DNA of 64,000 nt from NCBI GenBank assembly GCA_022483465.1, contig JAKVNF010000002.1:806001-870000 (forward strand). The letters run 5' to 3'. Both the position numbers and the translations under genes were made by a program. Under the pieces are notes generated by a model that was given only the letters and a program-made list of their open reading frames with translations, ran no database searches and was not told where the DNA came from. This document shows, piece by piece, positions 41,961 through 50,700 of the stretch. Every line of letters begins with the position of its first letter. The stretch's first letter is position 1. Source of the DNA: Lachnospiraceae bacterium. Its GTDB lineage: Bacteria > Bacillota > Clostridia > Lachnospirales > Lachnospiraceae.

Positions 41961-43478
41961 TCAGAACTGCGCATAAATAAAGCCGGAAGCAAGTCCGTTG
42001 TTCTGGAAGATCAAGACGGAAAACATCACCCCGTAGTAGACTGCCCATCTCGCAGGACGCGGCAGCGCATCCATCTGCTCAAAAATGCTCTTTTGCCGGA
42101 TCTCCTCCAGCAGACTTTTGACCATCAGCACAAGACAGCCAAAGGCAAGGATCCCCGGCGTGAAGTGAAGATCGACAAAGATCTGTCCTGTGATCTCGTT
42201 CAGATGAAAGTCTGTGAAGGCATGGGTCAGCATGTAGTTGGATTGAGACAGCGTTGTGGGAAAATCCCAGTACCAGCTGATGGTGACCAGAATAAAGGTA
42301 ACCAGAACCTGCAGGAGGTGCAGAACCCGGTTTTGGGATGGATGCGCCGTTCCAAGCAGCGCCTCCAGGGAGATGATTACACCGTTGTACAGACCATAGA
42401 CGAGATACTTTCCGCCCTTTCCATGCCAGATTCCGACCAGAAGGAAGACCAGAATGTTGGCAATGGTCGCCTGGAGGATGGCCGCGCCTTTTCTGCCGAT
42501 GTGCTTCTTTGCTCCTTTGGTCAGTTTCCGCATCCAGCTGGAGACCGTCATGGGATAAAAGACATAATCCTTCATCCAGGTTCCCAGGGTGATGTGCCAG
42601 CGATGCCAGAAGTCAGTGATGGAGCAGGAAAAGTAAGGACGCTTGAAGTTCTCATCCAGATGGATCCCGAAGATCTCCGCCGTGCCGATCACCACATCCA
42701 TACCGCCTGCAAAATCTCCATAGAGCTGTGCCGCATAGAGAAGGGCGGTAACTGCGTAATAAGTTCCTGAGTACTCGAGGTAATTGCTGTTGACCAGGCT
42801 GACAGCAGCACCTGCACGGTCTGCAATCACGAACTTCAGGAAATATCCCCAAAGCATGCGCTGCGCGCCATGCTCCACCTGAACGAGATCCAGCCGATGT
42901 CCTGTGCAGACCATTTTTCCATCGACTTCCGTCTCGCCTGCAAGCTGGAGCATCAGCCGCTCATATCTCCCAATGGGTCCCTGCAGAATCTGCGGAAAGA
43001 AAGACACAAAGAGCATAAACCTTGTCGGATGCTGCTCCGCGCGGGTCCTTCCCCAATAGACGTCAATCAGATATCCCATCGACTGAAACGTGTAGAACGA
43101 GATGCCGAGGGGCAGTGCCCAGGTCCAGACATCAAGATACTTGAGGAAAAACAGCACGCCGAAATTCAGGACAAGGCAAAGAATGAAGACTGCTTTCTTT
43201 TTCTTCCGGATTTCCTTGCGTCTCGCTTTGTTCTCTGCCCCTCTCCCAAGCTGCTTCAGCCCATCTTCCAGGCGATCCAGAAGGCGTGCAGCAAAAAACG
43301 TGGAGAACGTGGTGAAGAGCAGGAAAAAGATGAGTGCCGGGCCATTCAGTAAATAAAAGACATAGCTGAAAATGAGTAGCACAAAATACTGATACCGGGC
43401 GGCACGCCTCGGTATCAGGTAATAAATCACAGCACAGCCTGCTGTGAACAGCAGGTAGGCAATGGATGTAAATGACAT
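41961..43478 (-). CDS. MBOAT family O-acyltransferase 2
   Basis: The 505-residue product starts at ATG 43478 after GGGAG. A long basic cytoplasmic loop (about 75-105, ENKARRKEIRKKKKA) precedes the conserved core PLGISFYTFQSMGYLIDVYWG, FFPQILQGPIGRYERL, LYGDFAGGMDVVIG, TDFWHRWHITLGTWMKDY and the catalytic His in LVGIWHGKG. It ends GFIYAQF. It is closest in layout to MBOAT 3 of this locus (same RWHITLG.WM.DYVFYP block). Substrate unknown. Confidence 0.88.
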   Translation of the reverse strand: MSFTSIAYLLFTAGCAVIYYLIPRRAARYQYFVLLIFSYVFYLLNGPALIFFLLFTTFSTFFAARLLDRLEDGLKQLGRGAENKARRKEIRKKKKAVFILCLVLNFGVLFFLKYLDVWTWALPLGISFYTFQSMGYLIDVYWGRTRAEQHPTRFMLFVSFFPQILQGPIGRYERLMLQLAGETEVDGKMVCTGHRLDLVQVEHGAQRMLWGYFLKFVIADRAGAAVSLVNSNYLEYSGTYYAVTALLYAAQLYGDFAGGMDVVIGTAEIFGIHLDENFKRPYFSCSITDFWHRWHITLGTWMKDYVFYPMTVSSWMRKLTKGAKKHIGRKGAAILQATIANILVFLLVGIWHGKGGKYLVYGLYNGVIISLEALLGTAHPSQNRVLHLLQVLVTFILVTISWYWDFPTTLSQSNYMLTHAFTDFHLNEITGQIFVDLHFTPGILAFGCLVLMVKSLLEEIRQKSIFEQMDALPRPARWAVYYGVMFSVLIFQNNGLASGFIYAQF

Positions 43479-43654
43479 AACTCCCTCGTAGAATTTCTCT
43501 TTGACTCTGCTGAGTTCTCAATTGCTGCCACGCTACGGCCCTTATGATGAGCTACATTGGGAAATGCAGTACGTCATCTATTGCGTGAAATCAAGGACCT
43601 CACGATATGAAGGCCAGACCTGACTATGATTCGTTTCCAGGTACGACAAATGGT

Positions 43655-44812
43655 CTACTGTGCAGTCTTTGTGGACTTCCAATCAACCGTGCTGGGATCT
43701 ACCCCCTCATCGATCGAGTAACCCTGAGAACGGATGATAACGCGCGAGAGCATCTGCGCATACTTTTTCCGGTTCTCCGGTGACATGTGGATGCCGTCCT
43801 CCAACAAGTTGTCCTTTGCATTAGAGGCATTGATATTAAGGCAGTCATAAGGATTCATATAACTGACATTTCCCTGGTTAATCGAAGAGACCACATTTTG
43901 AGCTGCACAGGCATAGTCGTAAAGAGTGCCATATCCGTAATTCAAGGTATTGGAATCTCCGGTATATGTTCCATTATTAAAGAACTGGGCATAACCTGGC
44001 CCGCAGATGACAATCGCCGAATCTGGGAAGGTGCTGCGCAGGCGATAGATAATGGTCTGCAGCGCAGAGCGGTATGCCTTGGACGGATTGGTGGAATCAT
44101 CAATCGGAATCTTGGACAGGAAATCGTTGACGCCATACTCCACAACAAAGACATCGGTCTTGGAGAAGTCACAGCCAGCAAAGACCTTTCTCTGATAATC
44201 AATCTCGGAATACTGCTGCAGGAAATCCGGTGAGACATCCCCCACAATCGCATAGGTCATGCCCAGACCGCCGTCGGACTCCCAGGACTGCAGATCCTGT
44301 CCCTGGGTGAGAGGAACAGCTGCCGTGGTGCCGCCGATGGCGAGATTATACACATTTGCATCGCAGTACTGGGAGATCTGGTAGGCCAGGCCATCATATC
44401 CCTTGTAGTTTCCAAATTGGGAGTCTCCGATGACCACGATCTGCATGGTGGCGTCTGCGCCAATCAGTGTGTTGACACAGTCATCGGTATATTGGATGCC
44501 AAGATCATACGGATTATTCGGATCCCTCTCCACCGTCTCCGTTACAGCCTCGGTCGAAGCCTCCGTGGAAGCTTCCGCTGCTGCCGTTTCCGCTGTGGTG
44601 GAAGCCTCCGCGGCAATCTCTGAAACCGCTTCCGTGCTGGCCTCCGTGGCAGCGGTTGTTTCTGCCGCTGTTGTCTGCTGTATGCTTGCGGTTTCTGCTG
44701 CCTGGTCTGTCTGTTTCTCTCCACAGGCAGTGATCGCAGCGGCAAGTAACCCCGCTGCGATCACCCTGAAAACTTTTCTATTCTTCAATTGTTGTTCTCT
44801 TTCCTCAGGCAT
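43655..44812 (-). CDS. SGNH/GDSL lipoprotein with Thr/Ala/Glu-rich linker
   Basis: The 385-residue protein has a lipoprotein signal with the lipobox ITAC (Cys30), a low-complexity linker of Ala, Thr, Glu and Ser (about 31-95) and an SGNH hydrolase domain: VVIGDSQFGNY (catalytic Ser), NLAIGGTT, VEYGVNDFLS and LEDGIHMSPENRKKY (Asp/His). All four block residues are present, so it is probably an active extracytoplasmic esterase or acyl transfer factor. Its start overlaps the carrier-protein gene by 8 nt; a TTG 24 nt further in (GAGGAAAGAG upstream) is an alternative start. Confidence 0.82.
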   Translation of the reverse strand: MPEEREQQLKNRKVFRVIAAGLLAAAITACGEKQTDQAAETASIQQTTAAETTAATEASTEAVSEIAAEASTTAETAAAEASTEASTEAVTETVERDPNNPYDLGIQYTDDCVNTLIGADATMQIVVIGDSQFGNYKGYDGLAYQISQYCDANVYNLAIGGTTAAVPLTQGQDLQSWESDGGLGMTYAIVGDVSPDFLQQYSEIDYQRKVFAGCDFSKTDVFVVEYGVNDFLSKIPIDDSTNPSKAYRSALQTIIYRLRSTFPDSAIVICGPGYAQFFNNGTYTGDSNTLNYGYGTLYDYACAAQNVVSSINQGNVSYMNPYDCLNINASNAKDNLLEDGIHMSPENRKKYAQMLSRVIIRSQGYSIDEGVDPSTVDWKSTKTAQ

Positions 44813-45032
44813 CCTGGAGTCTCTTTACCATAGCATAGAGTGCCTTTGCACTGTTGAAATTTGCCGGCACAATCTCTGATGCGGGAATTGAGATGTCATA
44901 GGCATCGTTCAGCTCGCTGATGATCTGGAGGATATCAAACGAGTTGAGAATTCCATCGTCGATCAGTGTGGTGCAGTTTGCAAAGTCCACATCGTCCTTC
45001 ACATCTGATAAAATCTGAATCAGTTCATCCAT
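44805..45032 (-). CDS. Acyl/aminoacyl carrier protein (DltC-like)
   Basis: This 75-residue acidic helical protein carries the phosphopantetheine attachment Ser31 in DDGILNSFDILQIISEL. It would hold the substrate activated by the adenylating enzyme three genes' length upstream (46.4-47.9 kb). ATG 45032 follows AAGGAAAAA. Its overlap with the SGNH lipoprotein gene shows coupled expression. Size and helix pattern fit DltC and stand-alone peptidyl carrier proteins equally well. Confidence 0.88.
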   Translation of the reverse strand: MDELIQILSDVKDDVDFANCTTLIDDGILNSFDILQIISELNDAYDISIPASEIVPANFNSAKALYAMVKRLQDA

Positions 45033-45121
45033 GAGATTTTTCCTTTCGTTTCCGTGTATTCTCTCTTTACTCCTGCTGCCATTATCAGAAGGCTATGCCT
45101 GCATTCCCAGGCCGCATTCTA

Positions 45122-46363
45122 TCACATTCTGTCCATGGTGCCGCAGACCGTATTGATGGGACTGGTCTTCTTTGCATCCCTCGCAAGGAGCCAGCTTCCA
45201 TCCGGCTGTACCAGGACAATTTTGGGCAGATTCCTGCTCAAGAACAGGTACATCGCCTCCGTAACAGAATAAGCGCCGATGTTCTCAAATGCAAGCACAT
45301 CCCCAGGACAAAGCTCTGCCATCCTGACCGAGCGCACCAGATCATCGTTCGTCGTGCAGAGGCTCCCGCACAGGGCGTACTCGTGATTCTCATCGTCCTG
45401 TATGCGGCGATATGATACCTCGGCAGGGCTCTGATCCGGATCTCCGTTTCCCTGATAGTGCCGAATCACCGGCAGCTTCATCCCCATCAGCTGGCCCAGA
45501 TAGTTGACATGATGAATCCCCCCATCCGCGATGCAGTAGTGCTTGTCGCCTGCTGTCTTTAGATCCATGACCCGGGTCAGGTAGAATCCGCACTCTGTGG
45601 CCAAAAAGCGTCCCGCCTCCACCGTGAGTTCTGCGAACTTCGCCACGTGCTGCAGCGCAGGGGCCAGTTCTCTGGCAGGAGCCAGGGTATCCGAAAAGTC
45701 ATCTCCCGCAAACAGAGGGACCGGAAGTCCCGGGCCGTATTCCAGTTTCTGCAGGACAAAGCCGTGCTGCTCTCTCACCTCCCGGAACAGGTCCTCCAGC
45801 ATCCGGAGCTCATCCTTCTGCTGATGCAGATCCCGGTTCTTCCGTTGCGTGCCCACAAAGTAGTGAATGCCCACGATGTCGATGCCGGGGTAATCCTGTC
45901 TGTGATCGATGACCGACAGCAGATCCTCCTTCGACATGCCAAACTGCGATCCGTGATTTAACCGAAGCAGCACCGGGATGATTTTGCCCGCCCGCAGGGC
46001 CTCGGCATTCAGAATCTTCACGTGGCGAAGGGACTCTGCGGTACAGCATCCCACTGCATCCCCGATGGCCTGCCGCACATCCCCGGGTTCCTTGTTGACA
46101 CCGGAATACACCACCTTCTCCATCGGGACAGACAGACTCTCACAGATCTCCAGCTCTCCCGGGCTGCATACCTCCAGCCGGTCTGCCGCCTCTGCCGCTG
46201 CCGGGATCAGGAACGGATTTGCTTTTACCGAATAGCACAGGAAAATGTGCTCCCCCAGAATGTCGCGTACTTCCCGGATCCGCCTTTGAAATGCACCTGC
46301 ATCAAACACGTATGTCGGTGTCCCGTACTTCTGCAGGATGCCGATCAGCGTATGATCTTCCAT
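45122..46363 (-). CDS. Fold-III PLP-dependent decarboxylase homologue (LysA/ornithine decarboxylase-like)
   Basis: The 413-residue product has the alanine-racemase-like barrel of diaminopimelate/ornithine decarboxylases. The PLP lysine is in CYSVKANPFLIPAAAEA near residue 48; HYFVGTQ replaces HxHIGSQ, EYGPGLPVPLF sits where the Gly-rich phosphate loop is expected, EAGRFL replaces EPGR, and CGSLCTTNDDL supplies the conserved active-site Cys. These changes suggest a substrate other than diaminopimelate. ATG 46363 lies 9 nt after AAGGG; GTG 46369 is also possible. The gene lies between an adenylating enzyme and a carrier protein, which suggests it makes or trims the amino acid to be activated. 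No dapF or lysine gene is nearby. Confidence 0.82.
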   Translation of the reverse strand: MEDHTLIGILQKYGTPTYVFDAGAFQRRIREVRDILGEHIFLCYSVKANPFLIPAAAEAADRLEVCSPGELEICESLSVPMEKVVYSGVNKEPGDVRQAIGDAVGCCTAESLRHVKILNAEALRAGKIIPVLLRLNHGSQFGMSKEDLLSVIDHRQDYPGIDIVGIHYFVGTQRKNRDLHQQKDELRMLEDLFREVREQHGFVLQKLEYGPGLPVPLFAGDDFSDTLAPARELAPALQHVAKFAELTVEAGRFLATECGFYLTRVMDLKTAGDKHYCIADGGIHHVNYLGQLMGMKLPVIRHYQGNGDPDQSPAEVSYRRIQDDENHEYALCGSLCTTNDDLVRSVRMAELCPGDVLAFENIGAYSVTEAMYLFLSRNLPKIVLVQPDGSWLLARDAKKTSPINTVCGTMDRM

Positions 46364-46380
46364 CTTCACTTTCCCTTCAT

Positions 46381-47910
46381 TTACTTTCCGCCATGATACT
46401 GATCCATCAGTGCATGCCGGTCAATCTTGCCGTTCTTGTTGAGCGGCATCCTGTCAATCTGAATGGTCCGATTCGGCACCATAAAGTCCGGCAGTCTGGT
46501 GCGCAGGTCTTTTTCCAGTTCCTTTTTATCCCGGTCTCCCGTGTAGAACAGAACCAGTTTCTTCTTCTCACTGTCATAGATGCAGCAGGCCCTGGTGACC
46601 CCGTCGCAGGCCATCGCATCGGTCTCAATCTCACCGAGCTCGATCCGGTGTCCCAGATGCTTGATCTGAAAGTCCTTCCGGGACACATAGATGAGATTTC
46701 CCTGCGCATCATATTTGCCCAGATCCCCGGTGCGATAGATCCGCTCCGGCCAGGCCTCATTCAGGGGATTCTGCACAAAGACGGCCTCCGTCTTTTCCCG
46801 CTCCCGGTAATACCCGGCCGCAACGCAGGTGCCGCCGACACAAATCTCACCGACCTCTCCCTCACCGGTTACTTCCTGATCCTGTTCATCCAGAAGGAAT
46901 ACCTTTTCATTCGGGAAGGGCTTTCCCGCCGGGATCACCTCATCCAGGGCATAGGTCTTTGCCGGATCCAACACAAAATAGGTGCAGTTGCAGGTGATCT
47001 CCGTGGGACCGTAGAGATTGACATATGCCGCATCCGGCAGGTACTTTCTCCAGATGTTCAGCTGTTTCACCGGCATCACCTCGCCGCTGAAGAGAACCTT
47101 GTTCACGCTCTCCGGGGTCCGGTACGAAAATCCGTTCATGATAGACACAAAGCACATGGCGCTCACTGCCCAGACCAGGGTGGTGACTGCATGATCAGCA
47201 AGGTAATCCATCAGTGCCGTCGGATTCACAAAGTAGCTCCTTGGAATCAGAACCGTCCTGGCACCGGTGTACAGGCCGCTGTAGATGTCCTTGACGGAGA
47301 CATCAAAGTCAAACGGCGCCTGGTTTCCCATCACATCATCTCTGGTGATGCCGAACGTCTTGTCAAAGATCGGAATGAAGTCGATCACGGAGCGGTGGCA
47401 GACTACCACCCCCTTCGGGATGCCGGTGCTGCCGGAGGTAAAGTTCACGTACAGGGGATCCGTGTCGAGGCAGGTGCTGCGGATGCGGGACAAAACGGCA
47501 GGATCCGCCTTTGGTCTCTGTTCTTCCAGCTCTTCCAGATCGATTACCCGGTACTGCGGTGCAAAGAGCTCTCTTGCCGTCTCCAGGTTCTCATGATCTG
47601 CAAAGATCACCGCGGGATCCAGCTTGGTGATCACCGTCTGCAGCCTCGTCTTTGGCTGACGAAGGTCGATAAAGGAATAGAATCCTCTCGCATAGACCGT
47701 GCCCATCATGCCGATCACCGCAGCAACGCTCTTTTCCATAAAAAATGCCACGGGCCGATTTGCGACGCCGATGCCGGCAAGAGTGGTACCGATGCCCTCC
47801 GCCTGTTCCCGAAGTGCACCCCAGGTGATGCTGCCCATCGGGTCCTCAAAGGCGGCTCTGTTTGGATCTGCTGCAGCCGTATGTTCCAGCCAGTCAAGAA
47901 TGGTGTTCAT
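46381..47910 (-). CDS. DltA-like amino-acid/acyl adenylating enzyme
   Basis: The 509-residue AMP-forming ligase would activate a carboxylate and load it on the carrier protein at 45.0 kb. Adenylation motifs are all present: FTSGSTGIPKGVVV (P-loop), NLYGPTEITC, YRTGDLGKY, GHRIELGEIE and the catalytic lysine in NKNGKIDR. The substrate-pocket motif reads LFSGEVMP, with Ser275 where DltA enzymes have the Cys (FCGEVLP) linked to D-alanine selection, so the substrate may not be D-alanine. ATG 47910 follows GGGGGA; a GTG 12 nt earlier is less likely. It lies 11 bp before the PLP-enzyme gene in one operon. Confidence 0.88.
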   Translation of the reverse strand: MNTILDWLEHTAAADPNRAAFEDPMGSITWGALREQAEGIGTTLAGIGVANRPVAFFMEKSVAAVIGMMGTVYARGFYSFIDLRQPKTRLQTVITKLDPAVIFADHENLETARELFAPQYRVIDLEELEEQRPKADPAVLSRIRSTCLDTDPLYVNFTSGSTGIPKGVVVCHRSVIDFIPIFDKTFGITRDDVMGNQAPFDFDVSVKDIYSGLYTGARTVLIPRSYFVNPTALMDYLADHAVTTLVWAVSAMCFVSIMNGFSYRTPESVNKVLFSGEVMPVKQLNIWRKYLPDAAYVNLYGPTEITCNCTYFVLDPAKTYALDEVIPAGKPFPNEKVFLLDEQDQEVTGEGEVGEICVGGTCVAAGYYREREKTEAVFVQNPLNEAWPERIYRTGDLGKYDAQGNLIYVSRKDFQIKHLGHRIELGEIETDAMACDGVTRACCIYDSEKKKLVLFYTGDRDKKELEKDLRTRLPDFMVPNRTIQIDRMPLNKNGKIDRHALMDQYHGGK

Positions 47911-47937
47911 ATTTTCCCCCACTATGATTTTATGTTG

Positions 47938-49059
47938 TCAGTCGTGTGCAAACTCCCACGGATCATAAAACAGATCTGTGACCTCTTCGCCCGCATCCAG
48001 CCTCTTCAGCGTGGTTCCGAGAAACCGGGAGAACTTCGCAGCACCGGAGCTGTTCAGATGCCCCACATCATGATAATCCGTACCGGAGAGCGCAAACGCA
48101 CTCTCCCGGGTCAGATTGAAATCCAGAAAGGAAAAGCCGTAAGAGGAAAACAGGTCCTTCAGCTCATCCGTGATGGCCGCATAATCTGCAAGGCGATAGA
48201 TATTCAGGTAGTTGGGATACGGGACAACCACCGCGGTGAGTTCGATTCCATTCTCCCTGCAGAAGGCACAGATTTCCTTCAGATTTGTCTCATTTTCCCG
48301 ATTCAGGTCCAGCTCGTGGAAGGTCGAATTCCGCTGCTTTTCGTCCCACGCTGCCGCCTCCTCTAGCGTCACGAAGTGAATGCTCTGGTCCACCACACCT
48401 TCTCCCGGCTCGTATCCATTGGAAAGGCGGTGTCCCGTATCGTCCAGTACTTTCCCCGCAAGCTTTTCCCTGACATTCCGCTTTAGATCTGTGCTCCGGT
48501 TATAGACCCAGGGCGTGAGGAACGTCAAACTTGCCGAGGTCTTGATCCAAACCGGATTGGTGACGAAGGACCCGATCGTCTTCAGATTGTCCGGAAAGGA
48601 TTCACTCCTTGCCCGCGCCATCCACAGAGCCTGTTCTGCCCTCCGGCTGTCTGCCCGTCTCAGTGACAGCACCTCGTGGTCGATTACCAGCAGCACCCGC
48701 TTGATGGCTTTTGTTTCTGCCGCTTCCCGGATGATCTCCCGTGAGGATGCCAGAGACTGCATGTTGGTGGACATGTTGTAGGAGGAGGACCCGAGAGCAG
48801 GATCCAGGTACTCCGGATTGATGCCCTTCAGGCCCTGAGAGGTGCCGACAATAATCGTATCCGGCGGATTCTCTTCCGCCCTTGCCTCATAACCATACCA
48901 CATCTCCTCGGAAGAGCTCCGGTAGGGTTCCATCAAAAAGCACAGGAGCTGATTGAGGCCAAGCAGGATCGCAAGGAAAAGAAGAAAGCCTGCCGCCCTC
49001 CCTGTCCTTGTCCTTCCCTGCGGTGTTCCTGTTCTCTCCTGCGTCTTAGAAGTTTGCAT
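47938..49059 (-). CDS. SGNH-type partner protein of MBOAT pair 3
   Basis: The 373-residue protein starts at ATG 49059 (GGGAGG), overlapping the MBOAT 3 gene by 14 nt. It has a membrane anchor (about 20-42) and an extracytoplasmic SGNH-like domain with IIVGTSQGLKGIN (block I Ser) and DYHDVGHLNSSGAAKFS (Asp/His). VLLVIDHEVLS and LTAVVVPYPNYLNIY fit core strands. The tight overlap with MBOAT 3 points to a working pair. Confidence 0.72.
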   Translation of the reverse strand: MQTSKTQERTGTPQGRTRTGRAAGFLLFLAILLGLNQLLCFLMEPYRSSSEEMWYGYEARAEENPPDTIIVGTSQGLKGINPEYLDPALGSSSYNMSTNMQSLASSREIIREAAETKAIKRVLLVIDHEVLSLRRADSRRAEQALWMARARSESFPDNLKTIGSFVTNPVWIKTSASLTFLTPWVYNRSTDLKRNVREKLAGKVLDDTGHRLSNGYEPGEGVVDQSIHFVTLEEAAAWDEKQRNSTFHELDLNRENETNLKEICAFCRENGIELTAVVVPYPNYLNIYRLADYAAITDELKDLFSSYGFSFLDFNLTRESAFALSGTDYHDVGHLNSSGAAKFSRFLGTTLKRLDAGEEVTDLFYDPWEFAHD

Positions 49060-50626
49060 AGAGAAATCCTCCCGCTGTGGTAGTAAAGACAAAGGACGCA
49101 AAGACCAAAAGGAGGCACATTCCGCTGAAGACATAGGTCCAGCCTGCTGCCCTCTTCAGAAGCCTTCCCTCGCAGTCGATTCCTCTCTCCTTCTGCAGGC
49201 TGACCGCAAGAACCATTCCCGTCCCGATCAGGGCAAGGCCAAAGCTGCCCAGCGTGTTGGTCATCCCACCAAGGCCCTCCAGGATGATGTTCCGGAAGTG
49301 GAAACCAAAATGCGCACCATCAAAGGCCGTGAAGGTCTGGCGGAATGCCAGCATGCAGTCATGGAAGTCATAAATCCGATCAAAGTACCAGCCGATGTTC
49401 ACGATCACAAATGTCCGGAGGACCCGGAACACATGAAAGCCCCTTGATGCGGTATTCATCCGGAGTTTCCCCGCAAGCCACTGCCAGAATGGTGCCGTAA
49501 GATCGCTTAAGGCGATCACAATGCCGTTGTAGAGGCCCCAGAGAAGATAGTGGCTCTGCGCTCCGTGCCAGAGTCCTACAAGAAAGAACACCGCGATGTT
49601 GGCAATACCCGCAGGGATCGTCCTGCCGGCATGTTTCCCAAAGTGCCTGGTGCACCATTTCCCAAGTTTCTGCATTCCCCGGGTCAGCGCCAGCGGATAA
49701 AACACATAGTCCCGCATCCAGGCGCCCAGCGTGATGTGCCATCTGCGCCAGAAATCCCCCAGGGAGACCGAAAAGTAGGGCTGGCGGAAGTTCTGGTCCA
49801 GCTCCACGCCAAAGAGGGCGGAAATCCCCCGGATGATGTCAATGCCCCCGGAAAAATCGGCATACTGCCAGACGGAATACAGGAGGATTCCGAATACCAC
49901 CATGCAGCCAGGCCGGCCTGCCATGTCCCCGGAATCAAAGATTGCAGCGATTGCGGGATTCAGCATGTCGGCGACGGCATACTTCTTCACCAGTCCGAAC
50001 AGCATCAGAAGCAGTGCCCGTTCTGTCCTCTCCCGATCGATTGCATGCGGCGCATACAGAGAAGCGGAAAGGCGGTCATACCTTCCGATCGGTCCCTGCA
50101 GCATCTGGGGAAACCAGGAGACAAAGAGCAGGAAACGGGCAAAATTGCGCTCCGGCGGATACTTCCCACCGTACTGATCGATCAGATACCCCACCGCCTG
50201 AAACGTGTAGAACGAGATTCCAATGGGCAGAAAGATACTCTTTGCATGGAGCAGAACACGGAAGTACTTAAACCAGGCGAGAATGCCGAAGTTTAATACC
50301 ATCACCAGAATCAGGACAATCCGCTTCTTGCGCAGGGTTGCCGCCTTCCATCTTGCTCGGGAAGCGCGGTCCGGTGCTTCCTTTTTCTTCTGCCGATACT
50401 GCAGTTCCAGGCTTGAGAGCAGGATTCCTCCCGCATATACCGTCGCAGCAGTAACCATCAGGAACAGGATGTGAACCTGACCTTGAATCAGATAAAACAA
50501 GAGGCTTCCCGCCAGCAGGATTGTCCACTGATATCGATCTGCTGCTTTGCAGATGCGTGGGATCGCATAGTAGCTAATCGCCAGCAGGACAATCAATAAC
50601 AGATATAGAAAGGAAAAGAGTTCCAA
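49046..50626 (-). CDS. MBOAT family O-acyltransferase 3
   Basis: The 526-residue product begins at TTG 50626 with GGAGA upstream. It has a basic cytoplasmic loop (about 75-102), then PIGISFYTFQAVGYLIDQYGG, WFPQMLQGPIGRYDRL, QYADFSGGIDIIRG, GDFWRRWHITLGAWMRDYVF and the catalytic His in LVGLWHGAQ, and ends GGFLYANF. It is paralogous to MBOAT 2. It pairs with the overlapping SGNH gene downstream. Confidence 0.88.
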   Translation of the reverse strand: MELFSFLYLLLIVLLAISYYAIPRICKAADRYQWTILLAGSLLFYLIQGQVHILFLMVTAATVYAGGILLSSLELQYRQKKKEAPDRASRARWKAATLRKKRIVLILVMVLNFGILAWFKYFRVLLHAKSIFLPIGISFYTFQAVGYLIDQYGGKYPPERNFARFLLFVSWFPQMLQGPIGRYDRLSASLYAPHAIDRERTERALLLMLFGLVKKYAVADMLNPAIAAIFDSGDMAGRPGCMVVFGILLYSVWQYADFSGGIDIIRGISALFGVELDQNFRQPYFSVSLGDFWRRWHITLGAWMRDYVFYPLALTRGMQKLGKWCTRHFGKHAGRTIPAGIANIAVFFLVGLWHGAQSHYLLWGLYNGIVIALSDLTAPFWQWLAGKLRMNTASRGFHVFRVLRTFVIVNIGWYFDRIYDFHDCMLAFRQTFTAFDGAHFGFHFRNIILEGLGGMTNTLGSFGLALIGTGMVLAVSLQKERGIDCEGRLLKRAAGWTYVFSGMCLLLVFASFVFTTTAGGFLYANF

Positions 50627-50700
50627 GACAATCTCCTATCCGTAATTCCGTCAGTCTTTTGCGCTATATACACCGAGCAGGGCGTATCCTTCACCTGTGA

